From CAVSCR01 sp963726575 (GTDB taxonomy: Bacteria; Actinomycetota; Actinomycetes; JAHEKZ01), in NCBI GenBank assembly GCA_963726575.1, contig CAVSCR010000003.1, positions 496,001-560,000 of the forward strand: a DNA stretch of 64,000 nt. The letters are read 5' to 3'. Shown here piece by piece: positions 18,093-25,429 of this stretch. Numbering within the stretch: the first letter of the stretch is position 1; every line of letters starts with the position of its first letter. The notes beneath the pieces are model-generated. The model saw only the letters and a list, made by a program, of their open reading frames with translations, had not been told where the DNA came from and ran no database searches. The translations under genes and the position numbers were made by a program.

Positions 18093-19004
18093 TCAGTCGT
18101 CGACGCCGAGCCCGTCCAGGATCTCGTCGTACCGCGAGCTCAACAGCTCCTCGCGCGCCGAGTCGTACTTCTTCATGCCCCAGGTCCAGAAGTCGAAGTC
18201 GAGGTCGGAGACACCGTCTTGGATCGAGGCCCACAACGTCCAGCCGTACCGCGCCAGCAACGACCAGGCCCGCGCCCTGGCCAGCTTCGACTCCGACTCG
18301 CGCTGCCAGTACGAGCTGATCAGGTGTTGCGTCGCGGCGTCGTCCAGGAAGGCCTCAGCCGCCATGTTGCCCAGCTCGAAGCTGGCTTCGTTCATACCCG
18401 CATACTCGTAGTCGATGACCCAGATCTTGGAGCCGTCGTCGATGAAGTTGGCCGGTAGAAGGTCGTTGTTGCACGGCACCCGCGGTTCGTCTCCGGGACG
18501 CATCGCGTCCTCCAGCGCCTCGATCCGCGTGGCCATCTGGTCGTAGTCGGAGGGCAACCGGAAGCCACGCTCGGCCACCACCGAGTAGTAGTAGCGACGG
18601 AACTCGCGCATGTCCCACGGGCCAACGAATGCTGGGCCGGCATGCAGCTGCCGCACTGCTGCGGTGATGCGAGGCACCGCGTCGGCGTCGGCGATGTCGG
18701 ACGCGTCAAGCGTTCGACCCTGCAAGAAGCCGACGACGAGCACGTCCAGGTCTGGCAGGACTGCGATGACCGGAGCGCCGACACCCGCCTGCCATGCCGC
18801 GATGGTGTTCCTGCGCTCCAGGTCACGGTCGATCGCCAGCAGACCGCTCGACGGCGCCGCAACCCGGACGACGTAGTCACCACCATCAGCCGTGCGCACT
18901 CGGTAGTTGCTGTTCGTGAGACCGCCCGCGAGGTCGTCGACGGCGACGACGTCGCGCAGCTCCGGAACGCGCGCGAACACCGGCTCGAGATCGGGAGTCG
19001 ACAC
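18093..19004 (-). CDS. Choline/ethanolamine-kinase-type phosphotransferase (APH fold)
   Basis: 303 aa. Landmarks of the APH/choline kinase fold are visible: the nucleotide loop GGLTNSNYRV, a beta-3 lysine-region equivalent DYVVRVAAP, the catalytic loop PCNNDLLPANF (His of the usual HNDLxxxN is Asn; the catalytic Asp and the metal Asn are kept), and the second metal site VIDYEYAGMN. This branch phosphorylates small amino alcohols or aminoglycosides. It is the first gene of the amine operon, with TAGCGT 8 nt before its GTG as a leaderless promoter. Substrate may be choline, ethanolamine or a related amino alcohol, but that is inferred from the neighbours. Confidence 0.8.
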   Translation of the reverse strand: MSTPDLEPVFARVPELRDVVAVDDLAGGLTNSNYRVRTADGGDYVVRVAAPSSGLLAIDRDLERRNTIAAWQAGVGAPVIAVLPDLDVLVVGFLQGRTLDASDIADADAVPRITAAVRQLHAGPAFVGPWDMREFRRYYYSVVAERGFRLPSDYDQMATRIEALEDAMRPGDEPRVPCNNDLLPANFIDDGSKIWVIDYEYAGMNEASFELGNMAAEAFLDDAATQHLISSYWQRESESKLARARAWSLLARYGWTLWASIQDGVSDLDFDFWTWGMKKYDSAREELLSSRYDEILDGLGVDD

Positions 19005-19012
19005 GCTGGCTG

Positions 19013-19018
19013 ACGCTA
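19013..19018 (-). promoter_or_regulatory. -10 hexamer of the amine-catabolism operon (leaderless)
   Basis: Minus-strand TAGCGT, 8 nt, then GTG at 19004. It separates the operon from the hydrolase gene that ends at 19016 and partly overlaps that gene's stop. Confidence 0.5.
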
Positions 19019-19960
19019 GCCGGTCGTCTGGCTGGGGGCGAGCGGCTCGTCGAAGGCACGGGCGGCCACGTCGTCGAGGAAGTGCCCGACGAAGCGCGCA
19101 ACGAGCTCGGGCACCTCCATCTGCGCGACGTGGCCCACGCCGGGAAGCAGCACGAGTCGCGACCGACGAAACGTCCGGGCGGCGCGACGCGCTCGTCGGG
19201 GGTCGACCAACCGGTCGCGGGCGCCGTAGATCAGCAGCGTGGGCACGTGGATCCGCCGCGCCTGCCGCCAGAGCCCCTCAGGTCCGGGCTCGAGGAAGGC
19301 CGACATCAGTCCGCGGCTGGCCCGAGCCAGCGCATCACCGCTGTAGGGCAGCGCGAACCGACGTCGGTACTCCGCCACCGCCTCCTCACGACGTTGAGGC
19401 GGCACGCGCGAAGGATCGGCGAAGTTCAGCTCGAGCATCGCCTGCACCTGACGCTCCGGTGGCATCGCGGACACCCTGCGCCACACCTGCTCGCCGAGTC
19501 CGGGGAACGCCATGAGCGGCACACCGATGGTGCCGGTGCGAGGGCGCAGGTCGGGAAGTGCGGGTGACACCAGGACCAGGCTCCTGACCAGATCAGGACG
19601 CTGGGCCGCCAAGCGCACACTCACCGCGCCCCCGAGGGAGTTCCCGAACAGGTGCACCGGGCCGCAGCCGTCGTGCTCGATCAGTCGCGCTACGGCGCGC
19701 GCCAGCGCGCCGATCCGGTAGTCGCCGCTGTCCGGCGGCGGCGAGTGTCCGAAGCCGGGGAGGTCCGGTGCTCGCAGAGACAGACGCGGCTGCAGCAGCG
19801 CCATCAGGTCGGTCCAGTTGGTGGACGCCCCACCGAGACCGTGGACGAGGACAGCCGGCTCACCCGCGGGATTGGGCGCGGCCCGAACGAACAGCCGCTG
19901 GCCCGGCAGGGACACGTTGTCTCCTGGCCAGTGCGGGACCACCGACCCCATCTGCGTCAC
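19016..19960 (-). CDS. Alpha/beta hydrolase
   Basis: 314 aa alpha/beta hydrolase. The oxyanion region VLVHGLGGAST, the nucleophile elbow GNSLGGAVS (Ser), an acid near YGARDRLVDP (Asp) and the base in GVGHVAQME (His) are all present. Between strands 6 and 7 there is an alpha-helical cap of normal size. Its ATG overlaps the upstream gene's stop by 4 bp (ATGA at 19957-19960), so the two form a coupled pair. No signal peptide is evident. Substrate unknown; many such proteins are esterases or lactone/epoxide hydrolases. Confidence 0.8.
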   Translation of the reverse strand: MTQMGSVVPHWPGDNVSLPGQRLFVRAAPNPAGEPAVLVHGLGGASTNWTDLMALLQPRLSLRAPDLPGFGHSPPPDSGDYRIGALARAVARLIEHDGCGPVHLFGNSLGGAVSVRLAAQRPDLVRSLVLVSPALPDLRPRTGTIGVPLMAFPGLGEQVWRRVSAMPPERQVQAMLELNFADPSRVPPQRREEAVAEYRRRFALPYSGDALARASRGLMSAFLEPGPEGLWRQARRIHVPTLLIYGARDRLVDPRRARRAARTFRRSRLVLLPGVGHVAQMEVPELVARFVGHFLDDVAARAFDEPLAPSQTTG

Positions 19961-21006
19961 GAGAAGAGGATGGACTCCAGGCGTCGGTTCAACGCATCCA
20001 GGGTCGCCCGGATCACCGCTTGTCGCACGTCCTCACGCACCACCGACACCCCGGTGAGCCGCTCGCTTCCCGCCTTGGTGAGCATCGACACCACCACCAC
20101 GACGGCCCGATCCGGGCCGAGCTGGTTCACCTCGAGCTGCTCCAGCTCGAAGCGCGCCCGTCCCGACACCACGGCCTCGACCGCACGAAGGGTCGCCATC
20201 GCGACCGAGCGATGGACGCTCGTGGGCGTCGCAGCGGCGTCGGCGGCTCCGGAGAACGGGAGCCCCTGCCAGCTCAAGGTGACCTCCGTGGTCACCCCCA
20301 GCCCGGCAGACACCAGCTGCATGCGCTGGATCAACACCCGCGGTGGACGGGCGGCGAAGTCCGCGTCCTCGTCACCGTCGTCTTGACCGAAGGTGCCCAC
20401 GGAGGTCTCGACCGCCGTCGTGCTCGAGCCGGTGACACTCGAGCCCGTGACACTCGAGCCCGTGACACTCGACCCCATGACAGAGGGGGGAACGAGCACG
20501 GGTCCGCTCGTGGGGACGCGAGTCGACGGTGCCCCCGAAGGTGCGACCGGCGGCGTCGCCGCCTGCGCGTCGGCCTCGGTCACTGCCTCATCGAGGCTCG
20601 CCCGCACCTGTTCCCAGGCCGACGCGGGCTCGACGACCGGCGGGATCGGCGGTTCGGGGACGGCCACGAGACCCTTGCGGATCGGGGTGGGGGGAACGAG
20701 CGGCAGTTCGGTGTCGTCGGCCAGTGCTGGCTCGGTTGGGCCGGGCGGCGGCGCGACCGGCTCCTCGGTGCGGCGCAGCGGTTCGGCCTCCTCGACGACC
20801 TGCACCCGGTTGGCGTCGACGGCCAGACCGAACTGTTCGCGCAGGACGCGGTTGACCGACGTCGCCACCTGCACCTCGTCGGCGCCAGGCGACAGCTGCA
20901 GACGCAAGGTGCCGGCGCCCTCCGGTCGGTCGTCCGGCTCAAGGTCAGCCGACGCCACCCCCGGTACCGAGCGCAGCGCCTCGAGAAGCGTTGCCGGATC
21001 GGTCAC
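19957..21006 (-). CDS. Conserved protein of unknown function with a tandem-repeat linker
   Basis: 349 aa in three parts. Residues 1-80 form a small alpha/beta domain (LLEALRSVPGVASADLEPD, TSVNRVLREQFGLAVDANRV). About 80-225 is a Pro/Ser/Thr-rich linker holding four SVTGS-type repeats. About 225-349 is a folded domain (RVLIQRMQLVSAGLGVTTEV, SVAMATLRAVEAVV, AVIRATLDALNRRLESIL). That C-terminal pattern resembles small regulatory folds such as the LeuA dimerisation domain, but this is only an impression. The GTG start has CAGACT 6 nt upstream and no Shine-Dalgarno. It is coupled to the alpha/beta hydrolase. I do not recognise a function. Confidence 0.6.
   Translation of the reverse strand: MTDPATLLEALRSVPGVASADLEPDDRPEGAGTLRLQLSPGADEVQVATSVNRVLREQFGLAVDANRVQVVEEAEPLRRTEEPVAPPPGPTEPALADDTELPLVPPTPIRKGLVAVPEPPIPPVVEPASAWEQVRASLDEAVTEADAQAATPPVAPSGAPSTRVPTSGPVLVPPSVMGSSVTGSSVTGSSVTGSSTTAVETSVGTFGQDDGDEDADFAARPPRVLIQRMQLVSAGLGVTTEVTLSWQGLPFSGAADAAATPTSVHRSVAMATLRAVEAVVSGRARFELEQLEVNQLGPDRAVVVVVSMLTKAGSERLTGVSVVREDVRQAVIRATLDALNRRLESILFS
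20423..20482 (-). repeat. Four tandem 15-bp repeats inside a coding region
   Basis: On the plus strand the unit CTCGAGCCCGTGACA occurs four times in a row at 20423, 20438, 20453 and 20468; the first differs at one base and the last at two. In frame they encode SVTGS-type pentapeptides in the linker of the protein at 19957-21006, so copy number can change without breaking the frame. Confidence 0.9.
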
Positions 21007-21012
21007 AGGTGC

Positions 21013-21018
21013 AGTCTG
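21013..21018 (-). promoter_or_regulatory. -10-like hexamer of the 349-aa protein gene
   Basis: Minus-strand CAGACT, 6 nt, then GTG at 21006. Same hexamer and spacing as at 9245-9250. Confidence 0.35.
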
Positions 21019-21096
21019 ACAGGTCGCCCAGCCGGGAGCCGGGAACGTCGCCGCAGGTCACTCTCCGGGACCACCCCGTGTGCGCAGCGTGACCGG

Positions 21097-21885
21097 TCAG
21101 GCCGATTCGCGTGCTTGGCGGGCGGCATCGACGCTGGCCTGCAGCGCTGCCATCAGATCGATCACTCCCCCCGCCTCCTGGGCCGGTTCGGGCACGACGA
21201 CCTCGCGTCCGGCGACCTTGGCGTCGATCACGGCGAGCAGCGCCTCGCGGTAGTCGTCGGTGTACAGGTCGGGGTGGAAGTCGTCGGACATGGCCGCCAC
21301 CAGCGAGGCCGCCATCGCCCGCTCGTCGTCACGCAGCTCGACGTCGTCACCGGGCAGCTCCAACGCCTCGGTGCTGCGTACCTCGTCGGGCCAGAGCATC
21401 GTCTCCAGGACGAGTGCCTCGCCGTGGGCACGGACCAGCGCCAGCTGCTCGCGACTGCGCAGCGCCACCTTGACCAACGCGGCCCGCCCCGAGGTGCCCA
21501 ACGCCTCACGCAGCAGCGCGTACGGCTTGCGCCCGGCCGTGTCCGGCTCGAGGTAGTAGCTGCGGTTGAAGAACATCGCGTCGACCTGGTCGGCGGGCAC
21601 GAAGCTGCGCACGTCGATGGTGTGCTTCGTGGGCAACGGCAGGTCGGCCAGGTCGTCGTCGGTGAGGATGACAGTGCTGCCGTCGGCCAGCTCGAATCCC
21701 TTGGCGATGTCGGAGTACGCCACCGTCTCGCCGCACACGGTGCAGGTGCGCTGGTAGCGGATCCTGCCGCCGTCGGTGCCGTGCACCTGGTGGAACGCGA
21801 CGTCGCGCTCCTCGGTGGCGGTGTAGGCCTTGACCGGGATCGAGACCAGGCCGAACGAGATGGCGCCCTTCCACGTGGTCCGCAT
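21097..21885 (-). CDS. ku: Ku protein for non-homologous end joining
   Basis: 262 aa, the usual bacterial Ku length. It opens with MRTTWKGAISFGLVSIPVK, the conserved start of the family, which fixes the ATG at 21885 over a longer frame. A CTVCGETV element and GKHTIDVR-like segment (TKHTIDVRSFVPADQVDAM) follow. Ku homodimers ring DNA ends and recruit the LigD repair machinery. The C-terminal tail is short and not strongly lysine-rich. It is transcribed away from the LigD-type polymerase gene, the two starts being only 18 bp apart. I infer that the pair acts in break repair. Confidence 0.93.
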   Translation of the reverse strand: MRTTWKGAISFGLVSIPVKAYTATEERDVAFHQVHGTDGGRIRYQRTCTVCGETVAYSDIAKGFELADGSTVILTDDDLADLPLPTKHTIDVRSFVPADQVDAMFFNRSYYLEPDTAGRKPYALLREALGTSGRAALVKVALRSREQLALVRAHGEALVLETMLWPDEVRSTEALELPGDDVELRDDERAMAASLVAAMSDDFHPDLYTDDYREALLAVIDAKVAGREVVVPEPAQEAGGVIDLMAALQASVDAARQARESA

Positions 21886-21890
21886 CGGAC

Positions 21891-21897
21891 TAGCGTG
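21891..21897. promoter_or_regulatory. Overlapping divergent -10 hexamers of ku and LigD-Pol
   Basis: The 7 bp TAGCGTG read as TAGCGT on the plus strand (7 nt before GTG 21904) and as CACGCT on the minus strand (6 nt before ATG 21885). Both genes would be leaderless and their polymerases would compete for the same bases. No Shine-Dalgarno fits the ku start. Confidence 0.45.
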
Positions 21898-21903
21898 CCG
21901 TGC

Positions 21904-22857
21904 GTGGCAGCCCAAGGGAAGCAGCCGGTGCCCGATGAGCGGGTGACGGTCGAGGTGCAGGGCCGTCGACTGACCCTGTCGAACCTCTCCAAGGTGCTCT
22001 ATCCGTCGGTCGGGTTCACCAAGGCCGAGGTGATCGACTACTACACCCGGGCCGCACCGGCCGTGCTCGCCGCGACGTCACACCGGGCGCTCACCACCGT
22101 TCGCTACCCCAACGGCGTCGACGGACCGTCGTTCTTCGAGAAGAACGCGCCGTCGCACACGCCCGACTGGGTGCGCACGGTCAACCTTGCGGCGCCGGGC
22201 AGCAGCAGGGATCGAGGGTTCATCGACTACGTCGTGCTCGACGACGTGCCCACGCTGGTCTACGAGGCCAACCTCGCGGCGTTGGAGCTGCACGTGCCCC
22301 AGTGGCGCGTCGACGACCAGGGAGGTCCGCTGCCGCCGGACCTGCTGGTCATCGACCTGGACCCCGGGCCGCCCGCGGGAGTGCTCGAGTGCGCGGCGGT
22401 CGCCCTGCTGTTGCGCGACCGTCTCGCCGCCGACGGCCTGACCGGCTGGCCCAAGACGTCGGGCTCCAAGGGTCTGCAGATCAGCGTGCCGATCCGGGAC
22501 GCCGACGAGGACAGCGCCGCCGAGTACGCCAAGCGGCTCGCGGGCGAGCTCGCGCGCGACCACCCCACCCAGGTGGTCGCCACCATGACCAAGAGCCAAC
22601 GCACCGGACGGGTGTACCTGGACTGGTCGCAGAACCGGGCCGCCAAGACGACGATCGCCGCCTACTCGCTGCGCGCGAGGGAACGACCCACGGTCTCCAC
22701 TCCACTGAGCTGGGACGAGGTGGCCGGTGCGACATCGCCGGGCGAGCTCACGTTCGACGCAGCACAGGTGCTCGAGCGCCTGGAGCGGCTGGGCGACCTC
22801 CAGGCCGCGCTGCACGACCAACCGCGTCCGCTGCCCACGGTGGTTACTGGGGAGTAG
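21904..22857 (+). CDS. LigD-type polymerase/primase domain protein
   Basis: 317 aa archaeo-eukaryotic primase-type polymerase (LigD PolDom) with no ligase or nuclease domain attached. Motif I is LVIDLDPGPP (two metal Asp), motif II is KTSGSKGLQISVP and motif III is RVYLDWSQNRAAKTT (third Asp). The His usual in motif II (SGxKGxH) is Gln here. Such proteins fill gaps and add nucleotides during Ku-dependent end joining or in excision repair. The GTG at 21904 follows the TAGCGT -10 by 7 nt; an in-frame GTG at 21928 with AAGGGA upstream is the alternative. No ligase gene is present in the window. Confidence 0.85.
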   Translation: MAAQGKQPVPDERVTVEVQGRRLTLSNLSKVLYPSVGFTKAEVIDYYTRAAPAVLAATSHRALTTVRYPNGVDGPSFFEKNAPSHTPDWVRTVNLAAPGSSRDRGFIDYVVLDDVPTLVYEANLAALELHVPQWRVDDQGGPLPPDLLVIDLDPGPPAGVLECAAVALLLRDRLAADGLTGWPKTSGSKGLQISVPIRDADEDSAAEYAKRLAGELARDHPTQVVATMTKSQRTGRVYLDWSQNRAAKTTIAAYSLRARERPTVSTPLSWDEVAGATSPGELTFDAAQVLERLERLGDLQAALHDQPRPLPTVVTGE

Positions 22858-22860
22858 GCT
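22855..22860 (+). promoter_or_regulatory. -10 hexamer of TetR gene (leaderless)
   Basis: TAGGCT ends 8 nt before ATG 22869 and overlaps the stop codon of the polymerase gene. Confidence 0.5.
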
Positions 22861-22868
22861 GCGCCGCC

Positions 22869-23513
22869 ATGACCGTCTCGAGCCCGGCAGATGCACGTGA
22901 GCCGGTCGCGACGACCGTCGGAACCCGGCTGCCCAGGTCGCAACGCCGCACCCAGTTGCTGGCCGCCGCCCAAGAGGTCTTCGTGGCCCAGGGCTACCAC
23001 GCAGCCGCCATGGACGACATCGCGGAACGAGCCGGCGTCAGCAAGCCGGTGCTCTACCAGCACTTCCCCGGCAAGCTCGACCTCTATCTCGCCCTGCTCG
23101 ACGCCAGCGCCGACTCGCTGCTGAGCACCGTCCGCGACGCGCTGACGTCCACCACGGACAACTCCGAACGGGTCGCCGCTACCGTCCGGGCCTACTTCGA
23201 CTTCGTCGCCGATCCGGGCGGCGCCTTCCGGCTGGTCTTCGAGTCCGACCTCACCAGTGAGCCAGCCGTGCGCGACCGGGTGGACCAGGTGAATCAGGCG
23301 TGCGCCCACCTGGTGTCCGACGTCATCAGCGAGGACACCGGGCTGGGCGCCGACCTCGCGATGCTCCTGGCGGTCGGGCTGTGCGGCTCGTCGCAGGTGG
23401 CGGCTCGGTGGTGGCTGACCCGCGACGGCGCGATCCCCCAGTCCGCGGCCGAGCAGCTGGTGAGCACCCTGGCCTGGCGCGGCATCTCACGCTTCCCACG
23501 GGCAGGTGAGTGA
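22869..23513 (+). CDS. TetR-family transcriptional regulator
   Basis: 214 aa. The N-terminal TetR domain (about residues 22-70) has RRTQLLAAAQEVFVAQGYHAAAMDDIAERAGVSK split as helix 1 and the helix-turn-helix, ending VLYQHFPGK. The rest is the helical ligand and dimer domain. It is followed 95 bp later by the DUF3107 gene; TetR-DUF3107 pairs occur widely in actinobacteria (Rv3208/Rv3208A in M. tuberculosis, from memory). Ligand and targets are unknown; autoregulation is plausible. Confidence 0.88.
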   Translation: MTVSSPADAREPVATTVGTRLPRSQRRTQLLAAAQEVFVAQGYHAAAMDDIAERAGVSKPVLYQHFPGKLDLYLALLDASADSLLSTVRDALTSTTDNSERVAATVRAYFDFVADPGGAFRLVFESDLTSEPAVRDRVDQVNQACAHLVSDVISEDTGLGADLAMLLAVGLCGSSQVAARWWLTRDGAIPQSAAEQLVSTLAWRGISRFPRAGE

Positions 23514-23608
23514 GCGCGTTCGCGCTCGGCGTACGTGGCAAGGAAGGTCAGTGGTGAGCGGCTCGGTTAGCCTGACCGGGCTGTCGTGCGTCGAACTCGG
23601 AGGTCGTG

Positions 23609-23836
23609 GTGGAGGTCAAGATCGGGGTCAAGGGCTCCCCGCGCGAACTGGTGGTCGAGACCGACTCGACCTCCGATGAGATCGCCGAAGCACTGCGATC
23701 GGTGACCGGCGTCGACAACGCGGTGCTGGAGCTCATCGACACGAAGGGTCGACGGGTCCTGGTACCCGCCCAGCACATCGTGTTCGTCGAGATCGGCGAG
23801 CAGGAGCAGCGGAAGGTCGGCTTCGGAGCCGCCTGA
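23609..23836 (+). CDS. DUF3107 family protein (TB9.4-like)
   Basis: 75 aa, small acidic protein starting MEVKIGVKGSPRELVVE, the standard opening of DUF3107, and containing LVPAQHIVFVEIG. The GTG at 23609 is preferred over the adjacent GTG at 23606 because GGAGG then stands 6 nt upstream. The family is confined to actinobacteria, is nearly always next to a TetR gene and has no established function. Confidence 0.88.
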   Translation: MEVKIGVKGSPRELVVETDSTSDEIAEALRSVTGVDNAVLELIDTKGRRVLVPAQHIVFVEIGEQEQRKVGFGAA

Positions 23837-23865
23837 TCCAGCCCACCGAACGAAACTGGTGGCAA

Positions 23866-24427
23866 CTACGGCGCGGTCACGGTCCAGGTGCCGCCGACGT
23901 AGGCGGTGCCGGTTCCCGTGATGTGCCAGTACAGAACGACACCGTACGAGGTCCTGCCGGACCGAAGCCATGTGTCCCTCGAGTTGCCGAAGCCGAGGTC
24001 GACGTTCGTGTAGTTGTTGTTGTACAGGCACAGGTAGCCCCTCGCGGCCGACCCGATTCCTGGGCAGTGCGGTGCAGACGGCGCCCCCTGCACGTCGATG
24101 ATGTGGGTGTTGCGGACAGGTGTCGCCAGCGGGCGCGGGTACGTGATCGAGTCGCCGAGGTAGCCGTCTGTCGTGTTGCCGGTCGCCGCTACCGAAGATG
24201 CCGGTCTCGGATCGTCCCGAGGGCAGCATCGCGAGCGAGTTGGCGCTGGGCACCGTCGTCAGCGAGGACTCCTTGACCTGGACCCCCGTCACCGTGTTCG
24301 CCTTGATGCTGCGGCCGTTGATCATGGCGGCCGCGCTCGCAGTTCCGCCGAGGGCCACGACGAGCGCGGTACAGGCCACCACCATCGCGGCCGACGGCCG
24401 GTGGGAGAACACGCTCTTCATGGACAT
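23866..24427 (-). pseudogene. Frameshifted secreted or surface protein of unknown function
   Basis: From the ATG at 24427 (AAGGAG 4 nt upstream) an N-terminal segment reads MSMKSVFSHRPSAAMVVAC and then a hydrophobic signal sequence ending GGTASAAA, followed by INGRSIKANTVTGVQVKESS. This is a familiar actinobacterial leader, with residues alternating like a short beta-helix. After SETGIF (about 24190) the frame fails; a one-base change continues as ATGNTTDGYLGDSITYP to a natural end at 23866 (GTAYVGGTWTVTAP). The C-terminal part has two Cys (CPGIGSAARGYLC) and looks like a beta-rich surface domain. Repairing one base gives an intact protein of about 185 aa. Confidence 0.7.
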
Positions 24428-24566
24428 GCAGCTCCTTGAGGACGGTGACGAGCGCCGCGGCCGGCCGAGAAGGGATCCCGTTCTGACCCCGTTGGCCATC
24501 ACGCGGGGTGATCGGGTCGAACTACCTCAGCGTGTCGAGCCGCCACGTCTGAATCAACGACCGCGA

Positions 24567-24581
24567 GCCGAAAATTTCGGC
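24567..24581. promoter_or_regulatory. 15-bp perfect palindrome GCCGAAAATTTCGGC
   Basis: 7-bp arms around one A, AT-rich at the centre, in the 193-bp gap between the frameshifted secreted gene (start 24427) and the ferritin-like gene (stop 24621). Its shape suits a dimeric repressor better than a terminator. I see nothing else in the gap. Confidence 0.4.
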
Positions 24582-24620
24582 GAGTCGCGCTCCACCCGTC
24601 CGGTCACGCGGTTGCGCCCG

Positions 24621-25343
24621 TTACGACGCGAGACCAAGTGACGCCATGCGCCGGCTGTGCTCTGCGGTCAGCTTGTTGAAGACCTCGGCGATCTGCGCCA
24701 GGTCGACACCTGGTCGACCCGGGCCGCCGATCAACAACCCGGCCAGCACATCGTGCTCGGCGGCAACGTACTGCGCCTGGATGAGCGCCTCGCCCACCAG
24801 ACGCCGACCCCACAGCGCCAGCCGCCCGGCCACCCGAGGGTCGGCGGCGATCGCGGCGCGGACCTGTTCGACGGCGAACTGGGAGTGGCCGGTGTCGGCG
24901 AAGACGCCGAGCACCAGGTCGCGCGTGGCCGGATCCAGATGGACCGCGATCTCGCGGTAGAAGTCGGCGGCGAACCCGTCGCCGACATAAGCCTTGACCA
25001 GACCCTCGAGCCAGTCCGCAGGGGCGGTCGACTCGTGGAAGGCGTCCAGGGCCACGACGAACGGCGTCATCGCCGCCTCCGGATCGGCGCCGAGCTCGAC
25101 CAGCCGGTCGCGCAGGTGCCGGAAGTGACCGAACTCGGCGACCGCCATGGCGGCCACGCTGGCCTTGTCGGTCAGCGTCGGAGCCAGCGCAGCATCGTCG
25201 GACAGCCGCTCGAACGCGGACAGCTCGCCGTAGGCGAGCACACCGAGGAGCTCGATCACGCCCTCTTGGTACTCGGGGTCGTCCCAACCACTCACGGGGC
25301 CCGGCACTGGCTGCACTGCAGAGGCATCGTCGGTACTGGTCAT
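24621..25343 (-). CDS. Ferritin-like diiron-fold protein
   Basis: 240 aa four-helix-bundle protein. Helix 1 has EGVIELLGVLAYGELSAFERL with two Glu, helix 2 VAEFGHFRHLRDRL (ExxH-like), helix 3 VFADTGHSQFAVEQV and helix 4 VGEALIQAQYVAAEHDVL. These place candidate Glu and His ligands for a diiron site, as in tRNA-(ms2io6A)-hydroxylase-like proteins. The ATG at 25343 has TACCCT 8 nt upstream. The protein sits between DUF3107 and the RhlE-type helicase, as Rv3210c does in M. tuberculosis (from memory). Specific function unknown. Confidence 0.78.
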   Translation of the reverse strand: MTSTDDASAVQPVPGPVSGWDDPEYQEGVIELLGVLAYGELSAFERLSDDAALAPTLTDKASVAAMAVAEFGHFRHLRDRLVELGADPEAAMTPFVVALDAFHESTAPADWLEGLVKAYVGDGFAADFYREIAVHLDPATRDLVLGVFADTGHSQFAVEQVRAAIAADPRVAGRLALWGRRLVGEALIQAQYVAAEHDVLAGLLIGGPGRPGVDLAQIAEVFNKLTAEHSRRMASLGLAS

Positions 25344-25351
25344 CGCAGGAC

Positions 25352-25357
25352 AGGGTA
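25352..25357 (-). promoter_or_regulatory. -10 hexamer of ferritin-like gene (leaderless)
   Basis: Minus-strand TACCCT, 8 nt, then ATG at 25343. Confidence 0.45.
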
Positions 25358-25429
25358 ATCGGCGCAGTTGTCCGGGCGGATACACTGACCAGCCGTACCT
25401 GAGGTGTCCGTCGCTGCCCCCCATGAGCG

